NCBI GenBank assembly: GCA_965371445.1
Contig: CBDUYN010000012.1
Location: forward strand, 1-64,000
Length of the DNA: 64,000 nt
From: DASWIG01 sp965371445
Lineage (GTDB): Bacteria; Acidobacteriota; Thermoanaerobaculia; Multivoradales; J023
Reading direction: 5' to 3'
Positions 40,971 through 48,866 of the stretch are shown one piece after another; position 1 is the first letter of the stretch, and each line of letters opens with the position of its first letter. Position numbers and translations under genes: made by a program. The notes beneath the pieces were generated by a model. The model was not told the DNA's origin. It did no database searches and saw nothing but the letters and a program-made list of their open reading frames with translations.

Positions 40971-42416
40971 ATGATCAGAGGCGGAGTCTTGAAGATTGTC
41001 CTTGCATTGCTGCTATTCAGCTTCGGCGTGTTGCCGGGATCATCATTCGCCCAAGTTGAGAAGCCCAATGTCGTTGTGATGGTCATGGATAATCTCGGCT
41101 GGGGTGAAATTGGGGTTTATGGCGGTGGAATCCTCCGTGGGGCGGAGACCCCCCGGCTCGACAAACTTGCCGCCGAGGGCATGCGGTTTCTCAACTTCAA
41201 CGTCGAGACTCAGTGCACTCCCAGTCGTTCTGCGCTGATGACGGGCCGTCACCCCATCCGATCGGGGACGACCAAAGTGGTCTGGGGTCAGCTCTACGGC
41301 ATGACTCAGTGGGAAGTCACCATCGCCGAGCTGCTTTCTGAACAAGGGTACGCAACGGGTATGTTCGGCAAGTGGCACCTCGGTGATACCAAGGGCCGCT
41401 TTCCGACAGATCAAGGGTTTGACCAGTGGTACGGGATCCCCAACACGACCGACGAGTCGCTCTATGTGGATGGCTTTCAGTTCGACCCCGAGACTCTCGA
41501 GGCGCCACACATCATGCAGAGCGTGAGGGGGAAGGCGCCCGATGAAGTGAAGGTCTACGACCGCGAGGCGCGGCGCAGAATCGACGCTGAACTAGCGCGA
41601 CGCGCGATCGACTTCATGGAACGTAGCGTCGAGGCTGGTAAACCGTTCTTCGCATACGTCCCGTTCACGCTGGTGCACGTGCCCGCAGTACCGCATCCAG
41701 ACTTCGAGGGATCTACCGGGAACGGCCGCTGGGCCGATGTACTTGCCGAGTTGGATCACCGCGCTGGACAGATTCTGGACGCGATTGACGATCTCAAGGT
41801 TCGGGACAACACGGTCGTCATCTGGATGAGCGACAACGGTCCTGAGGAAATCTATCCTCACCACGGGACAGCAGGGCCCTGGCGAGGTACCTATTTCACC
41901 GCCCTCGAGGGTTCCTTGCGGGCGCCGTTCTTGATTCGTTGGCCGGGCCGGATCCCGGCAGGGTCGGTCCACAATGAGATCATGCACGTCACCGATCTCT
42001 ATCCCACCATGGCGCGTATCTCAGGCGCGAAGGTTCCGACGGATCGGGTCATCGACGGTGTTGACCAATTCGAATTTCTGACAGGGCAGGCGGAGCACTC
42101 AGCTCGTGAGGGCTTCCCGGTCTACAACGGCGACAACCTGCAGGCATACAAGTGGCGGAACTGGAAATTGCACTTTTACACACAAGAGACCATGCGCTCC
42201 GTCATCGAGCGGCCCGGTATGCCGAGGATGTACAACCTGCTGACCGACCCAAAGGAGCAATACGACTTGATCGAGATGGGCGGAAGGGCCAGCGAGGACA
42301 ACTTCTGGGTGATGCCGGTCATCAGTAAGCTCTTGGTCGATCATCAGCGCAGCCTCGCTCAGTCGCCACCGATTCCGCTCGGCACACCGGATCCGTATCT
42401 ACCAGGGAAACGCTGA
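40971..42416 (+). CDS. Arylsulfatase-type sulfatase
   Basis: A 481-aa sulfatase with signal peptide (FGVLPGSSFAQ). Metal ligands are Asp40-Asn41 in VMDNLGWGE and WMSDNGPEEI further on. The formylglycine site is Cys82 in CTPSRSALMTGRHP, the canonical C-x-P-x-R motif. A GKWHLGD segment follows. The formylglycine-generating enzyme must convert Cys82; none is encoded here. AGGAGAG precedes the ATG. The gene is visibly less GC-rich than its neighbours, which suggests different ancestry. Substrate unknown. Confidence 0.9.
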   Translation: MIRGGVLKIVLALLLFSFGVLPGSSFAQVEKPNVVVMVMDNLGWGEIGVYGGGILRGAETPRLDKLAAEGMRFLNFNVETQCTPSRSALMTGRHPIRSGTTKVVWGQLYGMTQWEVTIAELLSEQGYATGMFGKWHLGDTKGRFPTDQGFDQWYGIPNTTDESLYVDGFQFDPETLEAPHIMQSVRGKAPDEVKVYDREARRRIDAELARRAIDFMERSVEAGKPFFAYVPFTLVHVPAVPHPDFEGSTGNGRWADVLAELDHRAGQILDAIDDLKVRDNTVVIWMSDNGPEEIYPHHGTAGPWRGTYFTALEGSLRAPFLIRWPGRIPAGSVHNEIMHVTDLYPTMARISGAKVPTDRVIDGVDQFEFLTGQAEHSAREGFPVYNGDNLQAYKWRNWKLHFYTQETMRSVIERPGMPRMYNLLTDPKEQYDLIEMGGRASEDNFWVMPVISKLLVDHQRSLAQSPPIPLGTPDPYLPGKR

Positions 42417-42470
42417 CCGGGCATCCTGAACAGCTGTGAACCATCATCAACCAACCAACCGGAAAGAACC

Positions 42471-43982
42471 ATGAAAAGACTCACGATTCTCCTACTCCTC
42501 GTTCTTCTGACGGCCCTGCCGGCTGCGGCGCAAGACAAGCCCAACATTCTCGTCATCTTCGGCGATGATATCGGTATGTACAACATCAGTGCTTACCACC
42601 GCGGCATGATGGGGGGCAGGACGCCCAACATCGATCGCATCGCCAACGAAGGGGCGCTTTTTACCGACTACTACGCTCAACAGAGCTGCACCGCTGGACG
42701 GGCGGCGTTCATCACCGGGCAGCATCCGTTCCGCACGGGCCTCTTGACCATCGGCATGCCGGGAGCCGACCAGGGGCTCCAGGACCAGGATCCGACCCTC
42801 GCCGAGCTGCTCAAGGAGCACGGCTACACCTCCGGCCAGTTCGGCAAGAACCACCTCGGCGACCGCGACAAGTTTCTGCCCACCAACCACGGCTTCGATG
42901 AATTCTACGGCAACCTCTACCACCTGAACGCCGAGGAGGAGCCGGAGACCTACCACTACCCGAAGGACCCCGAGTTCCACAAGAAGTTCGGCCCCCGGGG
43001 CGTGATCCACAGCTATGCCGACGGCCGCGTCGAGGACACCGGGCCGCTGACCCGTAAGCGAATGGAGAGCGCCGACGGGGAGTTTCTCGATGCTTCTCTC
43101 GACTTCATGGAGCGCGCGGTCAACGACCGCAAGCCCTTTTTCATCTGGCACAACGCGACTCGCATGCACGTCTGGACCCGCCTCAGCCCGGAGTGGGACG
43201 GCAAGACCGGCCACGGCCTCTACGCCGACGGCATGGCCCAGCACGACCACGACATCGGCAAGCTCCTCGACAAGCTCGACGAGCTCGGCATCGCCGACAA
43301 CACGATCGTGATCTACTCCACCGACAACGGTGCCCAGAAGTTCACCTGGCCCGACGGCGGTACGATCCCGTTCCGCGGCGAGAAGGGCACCACCTGGGAA
43401 GGCGGCTTCCGGGTGCCGGCGGCGGTACGCTGGCCCGGCCTGGTCAAGCCCGGCACGATCGTCAACGACATCTTCTCCCACGAAGACTGGGTGCCGACCC
43501 TGATGGCGGCGGCCGGCGATCCGGACATCAAGGAGAAGCTCAAGAAAGGCCACTCCGCCGCCGGCAAGACCTTCAAGACCCACCTCGACGGCTACGACCA
43601 GCGGGCCGTGCTCTCCGGAGAGGGGCCCGGCGCACGCAACGAGATCTTTTATTTCGACGCGGGCGGTAACTTGAACGCCGTGCGCTATCGGGACTGGAAG
43701 GTGCACTTCACGATCATGGAGGGCGCGATCAACGAGGCGTACCGCAAGAGCCCGAGTTGGCCGCTGGTCGTCAACCTGCGTCAGGACCCGTTCGAGGTCA
43801 CGCCCGACGCGGCGCTCTACACCCGCTGGCTCGGCGACCAGATGTGGCTCTTCGTGCCGGCTCAGGCCTTCGTCGGCCAGTTCCTGGCGACGTTCCAGGA
43901 GTTTCCGCCCAGCCAGGCGGTGGGTTCGCTGAGCGTCGAGAAGGTGCTCCAGCAACTGCAGACGCAGATCTCACGGCAATAG
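42471..43982 (+). CDS. Sulfatase with a C-x-A-x-R maturation motif
   Basis: A 503-aa sulfatase with a signal peptide ending PAAAQ. Metal-binding residues are in FGDDIGMYN and STDNGAQK. The formylglycine motif reads SCTAGRAAFITGQHP: Cys73, with Ala instead of Pro, a permitted variant. GKNHLGDRD follows. This class (FGDDIG, AxYxxGMMGGxTPNID) is typical of the arylsulfatases near DUF3604 genes. A scrap of its 3' end is duplicated at 46246-46327. Confidence 0.9.
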   Translation: MKRLTILLLLVLLTALPAAAQDKPNILVIFGDDIGMYNISAYHRGMMGGRTPNIDRIANEGALFTDYYAQQSCTAGRAAFITGQHPFRTGLLTIGMPGADQGLQDQDPTLAELLKEHGYTSGQFGKNHLGDRDKFLPTNHGFDEFYGNLYHLNAEEEPETYHYPKDPEFHKKFGPRGVIHSYADGRVEDTGPLTRKRMESADGEFLDASLDFMERAVNDRKPFFIWHNATRMHVWTRLSPEWDGKTGHGLYADGMAQHDHDIGKLLDKLDELGIADNTIVIYSTDNGAQKFTWPDGGTIPFRGEKGTTWEGGFRVPAAVRWPGLVKPGTIVNDIFSHEDWVPTLMAAAGDPDIKEKLKKGHSAAGKTFKTHLDGYDQRAVLSGEGPGARNEIFYFDAGGNLNAVRYRDWKVHFTIMEGAINEAYRKSPSWPLVVNLRQDPFEVTPDAALYTRWLGDQMWLFVPAQAFVGQFLATFQEFPPSQAVGSLSVEKVLQQLQTQISRQ

Positions 43983-44025
43983 GACGTCAAGGCAGCGATT
44001 GAACCTTGTTCAAAAAAAGGAAGAC

Positions 44026-45738
44026 ATGAGCCAAATCGATGACGACAAGCGGTGCGGCGTACGCCGCGCCGCGCTGCCACGACACCTCCGCACGTGGACC
44101 GCCCTGACGGCTTTCTTCGTCCTCGTGGGCCCCGCGGCCGCGGACGACGGCGTTGGCCGGCCGCGGCTGGTCCTTCAGATCACCGTCGACCAGTTGCGCG
44201 GCGACCTGCCGCGGCGCTTCGAGGAACGCCTCGGTCCCGGCGGTTTCCGCTATTTGCTCGAGCGCGGCCTCCATTACGACAACGCGCATTACCAGCACGC
44301 CAACACCGAGACGGCGGTGGGACACGCCACCCTCTTCACCGGAGCGGACCCGTCGCGTCATGGTCTGGTGGCCAACGAGTGGTTCGACCAGGTGACCGGC
44401 GAGCAGGTCTACAACACCGAGGACGATCGTCATCATTTGATCGGCAAGGAACCGAAACCGCACACCGGCACCTCGCCGCGCCAGATTCTCTCCTCGACGA
44501 TCGGCGACGAGCTCGTGGTGCACGGCGGAGGACGGTCGCGCGTTTACAGCGTCTCGGTCAAAGACCGCGGCGCGATCATCCCGGGCGGCCACGCGGGGAA
44601 AGCGTTCTGGTTCTCCAAGAGCTCGGGCGAGTTCGTCACCAGCACCTACTACTACGACGCCTACCCCGAGTGGGTGAAGGCGTGGAACGCCGCCCGGCCG
44701 GCGGACGAGTATCGCGGCAAGTCCTGGACGCTGCTCCACGACCGTTCGACCTACGTCTTCGCCGATTCCGACGACCGGCCCTTCGAGGCGAGCGTCGACG
44801 CCCTCGGTCGGACCTTCCCGCACTCCCTGGGCGACGGCAGCTCGAAATACTTCTACGGCGTCCTGACCTTCACGCCGGTGGGCGACGAGCTCACCCTGAG
44901 CTTCGCCAAGGCGCTGATCGAAAACGAAAAGGTCGGCCAGGGCAAAGCCACCGACTTTCTGGCGATCAGCTTCTCGTCGACCGACTACGTCGGCCACGTC
45001 TTCGGGCCGTCGAGCCTGGAGAGCGAGGACAACGTCCTGCGCCTCGACCGGACCCTCGCCGAGCTCTTTGCCTACGTCGACGAGTGGGTGGGACTCGATA
45101 AGACCCTGATCGTCCTCTCGGCCGACCACGGGGCGCCGGAGGCACCCGAGCACATGGCCCGACTGGGGATGGAGACCGGCAGGTTTCCTCTTGACTGGTT
45201 CCAGTCCGTACCTCTGACCCAGGCGCTGGAGAAGCGCTTCGGACGCGGCGACCTGATCGCCGCCCACAGCCACCCTTACCTCTACTTGAACCTCGAAGCG
45301 ATTCGCCAGGACGCCCTCGACGTGGCGGAGGTGGAACGCTTCGTCGCCGACGAGGTCCAGAAGCTCCCTGGCATGGCCTACGCCCTGACGCGTTCGGACC
45401 TGCTCGCCGGCCGGATCGCCGACGCGCCCTTGCAGCACCAGATCCGGCGCAGCTTTCATCCCACGCGGTCCGGCAACGTCCACCTGGTGCCGCGTCACTA
45501 CTGGTACCTGCACTCGGCCAAGGAGGCCGCCACGATGGGGATCGCGGCGATCCACGGCTCGCCCTGGGCCTACGACACTTACGTCCCGATCTTCTTTGCC
45601 GGGCCGGGCGTGCCGACAGGAACCGTCAGCCGGCGGGTCGGCCCGCACGACATCGCGGCGACGCTCGCCGCCTATCTCGGTGTCAAGCCGCCCTCGGGAT
45701 CTGTCGGGACGCCTCTCGTGGAGGTTCTGAATCGCTGA
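44026..45738 (+). CDS. Alkaline-phosphatase-superfamily phosphomonoesterase/phosphodiesterase (PafA-like)
   Basis: From ATG 44026, chosen for the AAAAAAAGGAAG ribosome site, the protein is 570 aa. A signal peptide is followed by the metal-binding strand LVLQITVDQLRGD, the nucleophile region HANTETAVGHATLFTG with a catalytic Thr (94 or 96), and metal ligands in SADHGAPEAPEHM and SSTDYVGHVFG. This matches PafA-type and type I phosphodiesterase enzymes acting on phosphate esters in the periplasm. It follows the two sulfatases, 43 bp after the stop of the second, and is probably in the same operon. Confidence 0.85.
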   Translation: MSQIDDDKRCGVRRAALPRHLRTWTALTAFFVLVGPAAADDGVGRPRLVLQITVDQLRGDLPRRFEERLGPGGFRYLLERGLHYDNAHYQHANTETAVGHATLFTGADPSRHGLVANEWFDQVTGEQVYNTEDDRHHLIGKEPKPHTGTSPRQILSSTIGDELVVHGGGRSRVYSVSVKDRGAIIPGGHAGKAFWFSKSSGEFVTSTYYYDAYPEWVKAWNAARPADEYRGKSWTLLHDRSTYVFADSDDRPFEASVDALGRTFPHSLGDGSSKYFYGVLTFTPVGDELTLSFAKALIENEKVGQGKATDFLAISFSSTDYVGHVFGPSSLESEDNVLRLDRTLAELFAYVDEWVGLDKTLIVLSADHGAPEAPEHMARLGMETGRFPLDWFQSVPLTQALEKRFGRGDLIAAHSHPYLYLNLEAIRQDALDVAEVERFVADEVQKLPGMAYALTRSDLLAGRIADAPLQHQIRRSFHPTRSGNVHLVPRHYWYLHSAKEAATMGIAAIHGSPWAYDTYVPIFFAGPGVPTGTVSRRVGPHDIAATLAAYLGVKPPSGSVGTPLVEVLNR

Positions 45739-45811
45739 CTTCCCCGAATAGAGACCTCACCGCTCTGGTACGCTCGCTCAGAGCTTCTAACGGACCGCTA
45801 CCTGGTGAGCT

Positions 45812-46241
45812 ATGAGTGACCCTCCTTCCCGCCTGCGCCGTGTGGCCCGCGGATTCTTGTGGACCGTCGCGCTCCTGGCGCTCGCCGCCGCCGGCTTGCT
45901 CCTCGCAAGCCGTCATCCCGCCGTCGGACGGCACCTCCTCCAGCGGGTCGCCAGGTTGCTTGAGGAGACGGCGGGGCTGCGGCTCACCGCCGAACGGCTC
46001 GACCTCCGTCTCGTCTCGCTGCGCGTGGAGCTCACCGGAGCCGCCCTCGCCGCCGACGAGGCGGCGCCGCCCTTCCTCACCGTGGATCGCTTGGCGGTCC
46101 GCGCCGACATGCGGCTGCTGCGCGGTCAAAGCGCCCTGCGCCGACTGGAGTCCTCTGCGGCTCGACTTCGCGGTACCTCTGGATCGGCGCGAGGGGGATC
46201 CGTCGAATAAGGTGTACTTCGGCTTCGGCAACGCTTTCTAG
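45812..46241 (+). pseudogene. tamB::tamA deletion scar
   Basis: From ATG 45812 about 105 residues match the N-terminus of TamB/AsmA-like proteins: one membrane helix (FLWTVALLALAAAGLLLAS), then HPAVGRHLLQRVARLLEETA, LTGAALAADEAAPPFLTVDR and LRGQSALRRLES. Instead of the remaining thousand or more residues, the sequence at about 46150 changes frame into the final barrel strands of a TamA-type protein: WSPLRLDFAVPLDRREGDPS followed by NKVYFGFGNAF and stop at 46241. TamA and TamB are adjacent in many genomes and build the translocation and assembly module, so one deletion removed most of both. Non-functional. Confidence 0.8.
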
Positions 46242-46245
46242 GCTT

Positions 46246-46327
46246 AGATCTTTTATTCCGACGCGGGCGGTCGTCGAGAAGGTGCTCCAGCAACTGCAGA
46301 CGCAGATCTCACGGCAATAGGACGTCA
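46246..46327 (+). repeat. Partial duplicate of the 42471-43982 sulfatase 3' end, internally deleted
   Basis: Bases 46246-46271 repeat 43642-43667 (one difference), and 46272-46327 repeat 43934-43989 including the stop codon and GACGTCA after it. The 266 bp between those two blocks are missing. It is thus an 82-bp relic of a second copy of that sulfatase gene. Confidence 0.85.
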
Positions 46328-46430
46328 GGGAAGCGGGAGCCATGATTTTCTTTCCCGTCACCGAGGAGCAGCAGGTGCGTTTCGAGTGGCCGCGGAGCGG
46401 GATAGAGGAGATGCCGCCGCGGTGCCGGCC

Positions 46431-48620
46431 TCAAAAACTGCGCCCGACGATCAGATAGAATTTGTCGCGGAAATCGCCGGCCGTCCCATAGGCCAGGTAG
46501 ACGGGTCCGAGCCGTGTCCTGGCCCCCGCGAAGATCGTCGTCGAGTGGCGCAGGTCGCTCAGGTCGGCCTGCGAGACGTCGTCCCACATGTTGCCGGCCT
46601 CGAGCCAGCCGCCGAAAAGCTTGTCGTGCCAGACCTCGCGGTAAAAGCCGAGCCGCGCCACCCCGTAGAAACGGCCGCGTAGAGAATCGTCGGGAAAGCC
46701 GCTCAAAGAGGTCAGGCCGCCGATCGCGAGCTCGGCCCAGAAGGGAGTGTCGTCCGACGCCCAGCCACCGCTTAAACTGGCCATGATCGTGTTGCGTCCC
46801 CAGCTCCAGAACTCGAGCCAACGGGTTTCGACGGTTTCGTACTCGAAGTCCGCGCCCAAATCGTCGAGCGACGCGAAGGCTTCGAGGAACGCCGTCGCTC
46901 CGACCCGGGGAAATTCGACGTCGTCGAGCCGGTCGACCCGCGCCAGAAGCCGAATCCCCGCGAACTCGACGTCGGAAAGGTCCTCGAAGGGAAGGGACCC
47001 CGAAGTGACGTGGATCGATCCCCGTCCGCGTACGAGACCGAGCCGGACCTCCGCCGTACGACGGGCTTGCACGCCCAGCTCGAGCCGGAGCTGGCCCCGC
47101 TGGAGGTCGGTCTCCGCGATGGTCTGGTCGTCTTTGTAGAAGGTCGTGGGCGTTGTTCCGGCTTCCGCGGTCACCGAGGCGAACCACTTGCCGTCGAAGT
47201 CGAGCGGCTGGTAGTACTCGGAAGTGAGCTCTCGGGGCCGGCCGAGGAGGAGGTCGGTGCGGATTTCTCCCCCCCGGGAGTTGAGGCCGGTCGTGAGCAG
47301 GTTGATGAGAAACGAAGTTCGGAAGTCTCCGTCGAGATCCGAGGAGAGGTTCAAGCCGAAGCGGAGGTAGTTGGGCCCCCAGGGCTTCTCCTGGGTGTGG
47401 ATGACCAGGGCGGTCTTGCCCTCGTGTCTCTCGAGGGCGAAGGAAACCTGTTCGAAGTGTCCGAGGCCGTAGATCCGGGCGAGGTCCTCGGAGAGCGCGT
47501 CGAAGTCGAGGACTTCGCCGGCTTGCATCCGGATCTGGTCTTCGATGATCCTGTCGTCGACTCGCTCGTTGCCTTCGAATCGAATCTCGTCGATGGTCGG
47601 CGGGGTCCTGCGGTGACGCCGGTGACGCGCTTGATACTCCCGGTACTCCTCTACCGAGACTCCGAGAGGACGCAGCAGCTCCGCTTTCGCCCGCGCCTCG
47701 ACGATTCCGGCTTCGAAGATCTCCGGCAGGCCGCCGAATGCGAGCGTCCCGAACTGGCTGACTCTCGGGTGCAGCACGATGTCCGCGGCCGCCAGCTGCG
47801 GCTCCATGTTCTTGCGGATCAGCATGCGGTTCGTCTGGTTCTGGATCTGCACCAGCGAGCTCACCTTGCGCGACGAGAGAGGTGCCCCGAGGTCGATGGC
47901 GATGACGATGTCGGCGCCCATGGCGCGCACCACGTCGACGGGGACGTTGTTGGTCACTCCGCCGTCGACCAAGAGGCGGCCGTCGAGCTCGACCGGAGAA
48001 AAGACGGTAGGGATGGCCATCGAGGCCCGCATCGCGGTGGCGAGGTTGCCTTTCGCCAGCACCGCGGGCTCGCCCACCTGGATGTCGGTGGCCACCGCCC
48101 GGTAGGGGATCGGAAGCTGGTCGAAATCGCTGACGTCGGCCACCGGCAGGGTCAGGGACTGGAGGAGGAAGAAGAGCTTCTGACCCTCCAGGAGGCCGCT
48201 CGGCCATTGGAGCTTCCACTTCTTGACGCCCGCCTCGAAGTCGAGGAGGTAGCGCTGGGAGTCTTCCTTGCGCCGGAAGGAGAGGTCCTGCCGGGAGGTC
48301 TGGTCCTGCATGGCGTCGCTCCAGTCGACGGCGAAGAGGACCTCTTTCAGCTCCTCGGCGCTCATGCCCGAGGCGTAGAGCCCGCCCATGATGGAGCCCA
48401 TGCTGGTCCCCGCGACGTAGTCGACCGGGATGCGCAGCTCCTCCAAGACCAGGAGCACCCCGATGTGGGCGCCGCCCTTGGCGCCGCCGCCGCCGAAAGC
48501 GATGCCGATCTTCGGGCGCTCACCGTCGTCTCCCGCGGCCGGATTCGGCACGAGGAGCAGCAAGAGCAGCAGCGGTAGGGTTCGCCTCCGGGAGGACGCC
48601 GTTCGTCGTCTTAAGGACAT
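46431..48620 (-). CDS. Patatin-like phospholipase with BamA-type barrel, second copy
   Basis: A 729-aa paralogue of the gene at 512-2725, with the same order: signal peptide (LPLLLLLLLVPNPAAGD), patatin domain (GGGGAKGG, nucleophile in GTSMG, Asp in VDGGVTNNVPVD), one POTRA (ILDGV/IDEIRFEGNERVDDR-like region near residue 340) and surface-antigen barrel ending IVGRSF with the C-terminal Phe expected of BAM substrates. Nucleotide identity with the first copy is very high in the patatin part. Because the two copies are in opposite orientation, they form an inverted repeat of about 2.2 kb. Confidence 0.9.
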   Translation of the reverse strand: MSLRRRTASSRRRTLPLLLLLLLVPNPAAGDDGERPKIGIAFGGGGAKGGAHIGVLLVLEELRIPVDYVAGTSMGSIMGGLYASGMSAEELKEVLFAVDWSDAMQDQTSRQDLSFRRKEDSQRYLLDFEAGVKKWKLQWPSGLLEGQKLFFLLQSLTLPVADVSDFDQLPIPYRAVATDIQVGEPAVLAKGNLATAMRASMAIPTVFSPVELDGRLLVDGGVTNNVPVDVVRAMGADIVIAIDLGAPLSSRKVSSLVQIQNQTNRMLIRKNMEPQLAAADIVLHPRVSQFGTLAFGGLPEIFEAGIVEARAKAELLRPLGVSVEEYREYQARHRRHRRTPPTIDEIRFEGNERVDDRIIEDQIRMQAGEVLDFDALSEDLARIYGLGHFEQVSFALERHEGKTALVIHTQEKPWGPNYLRFGLNLSSDLDGDFRTSFLINLLTTGLNSRGGEIRTDLLLGRPRELTSEYYQPLDFDGKWFASVTAEAGTTPTTFYKDDQTIAETDLQRGQLRLELGVQARRTAEVRLGLVRGRGSIHVTSGSLPFEDLSDVEFAGIRLLARVDRLDDVEFPRVGATAFLEAFASLDDLGADFEYETVETRWLEFWSWGRNTIMASLSGGWASDDTPFWAELAIGGLTSLSGFPDDSLRGRFYGVARLGFYREVWHDKLFGGWLEAGNMWDDVSQADLSDLRHSTTIFAGARTRLGPVYLAYGTAGDFRDKFYLIVGRSF

Positions 48621-48706
48621 TGAGCTTCTCCGTGAGTGACCAGACGGCGGAAGTTGCTTGGCGCTCAGAGCTCCAGACGTCCGGACATTACAGGACGGGA
48701 CACCCG

Positions 48707-48862
48707 ATGACCAGGGTTTCGGGGGTCTTCGAGCGTGTCGCCACCACAGCCGAGAAACGCGGAGACCTCGGCTCGACGGTGGTCTTCGACGTCGAGGAGA
48801 AGCCGCGCTACCTGGTGGCCTACGGCGTCCGCAGGGAGGAGGCCGAAGGCCTGTTGCTGGGA
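48707..48862 (+). pseudogene. TamA-type POTRA fragment
   Basis: A short plus-strand stretch encodes MTRVSGVFERVATTAEKRGD then LGSTVVFDVEEKPRYLVAYG followed by VRREEAEG. This is the junction of the last POTRA domain and first barrel strand in TamA/BamA relatives, where VFDVEExPRYxVAYGxRWExxEG is characteristic. Sequence on both sides is unrelated: it is cut off by the end of the minus-strand gene at 48867. It may be a displaced piece of the same tamA gene whose C-terminus lies at 46160-46241 on the other side of the patatin gene. Confidence 0.55.
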
Positions 48863-48866
48863 GCGC

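Noticed and set aside
42492..43955. 487-residue minus-strand open frame opposite the second sulfatase
   Set aside because: It is the antisense shadow of a gene with clear sulfatase motifs. The composition (His/Asp/Val/Gly-rich) has no recognisable domain.
43987..45648. 553-residue minus-strand frame opposite the PafA-like gene
   Set aside because: Antisense shadow; no start signal or domain, whereas the plus strand has signal peptide and active-site motifs.
46309..48219. 636-residue minus-strand frame overlapping the second patatin gene
   Set aside because: It is the same strand in another phase and Arg/Pro/Gly-rich; the patatin frame holds all conserved motifs.
47010..48578. 522-residue plus-strand frame opposite the patatin gene
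   Set aside because: Antisense shadow due to high GC; no domain.
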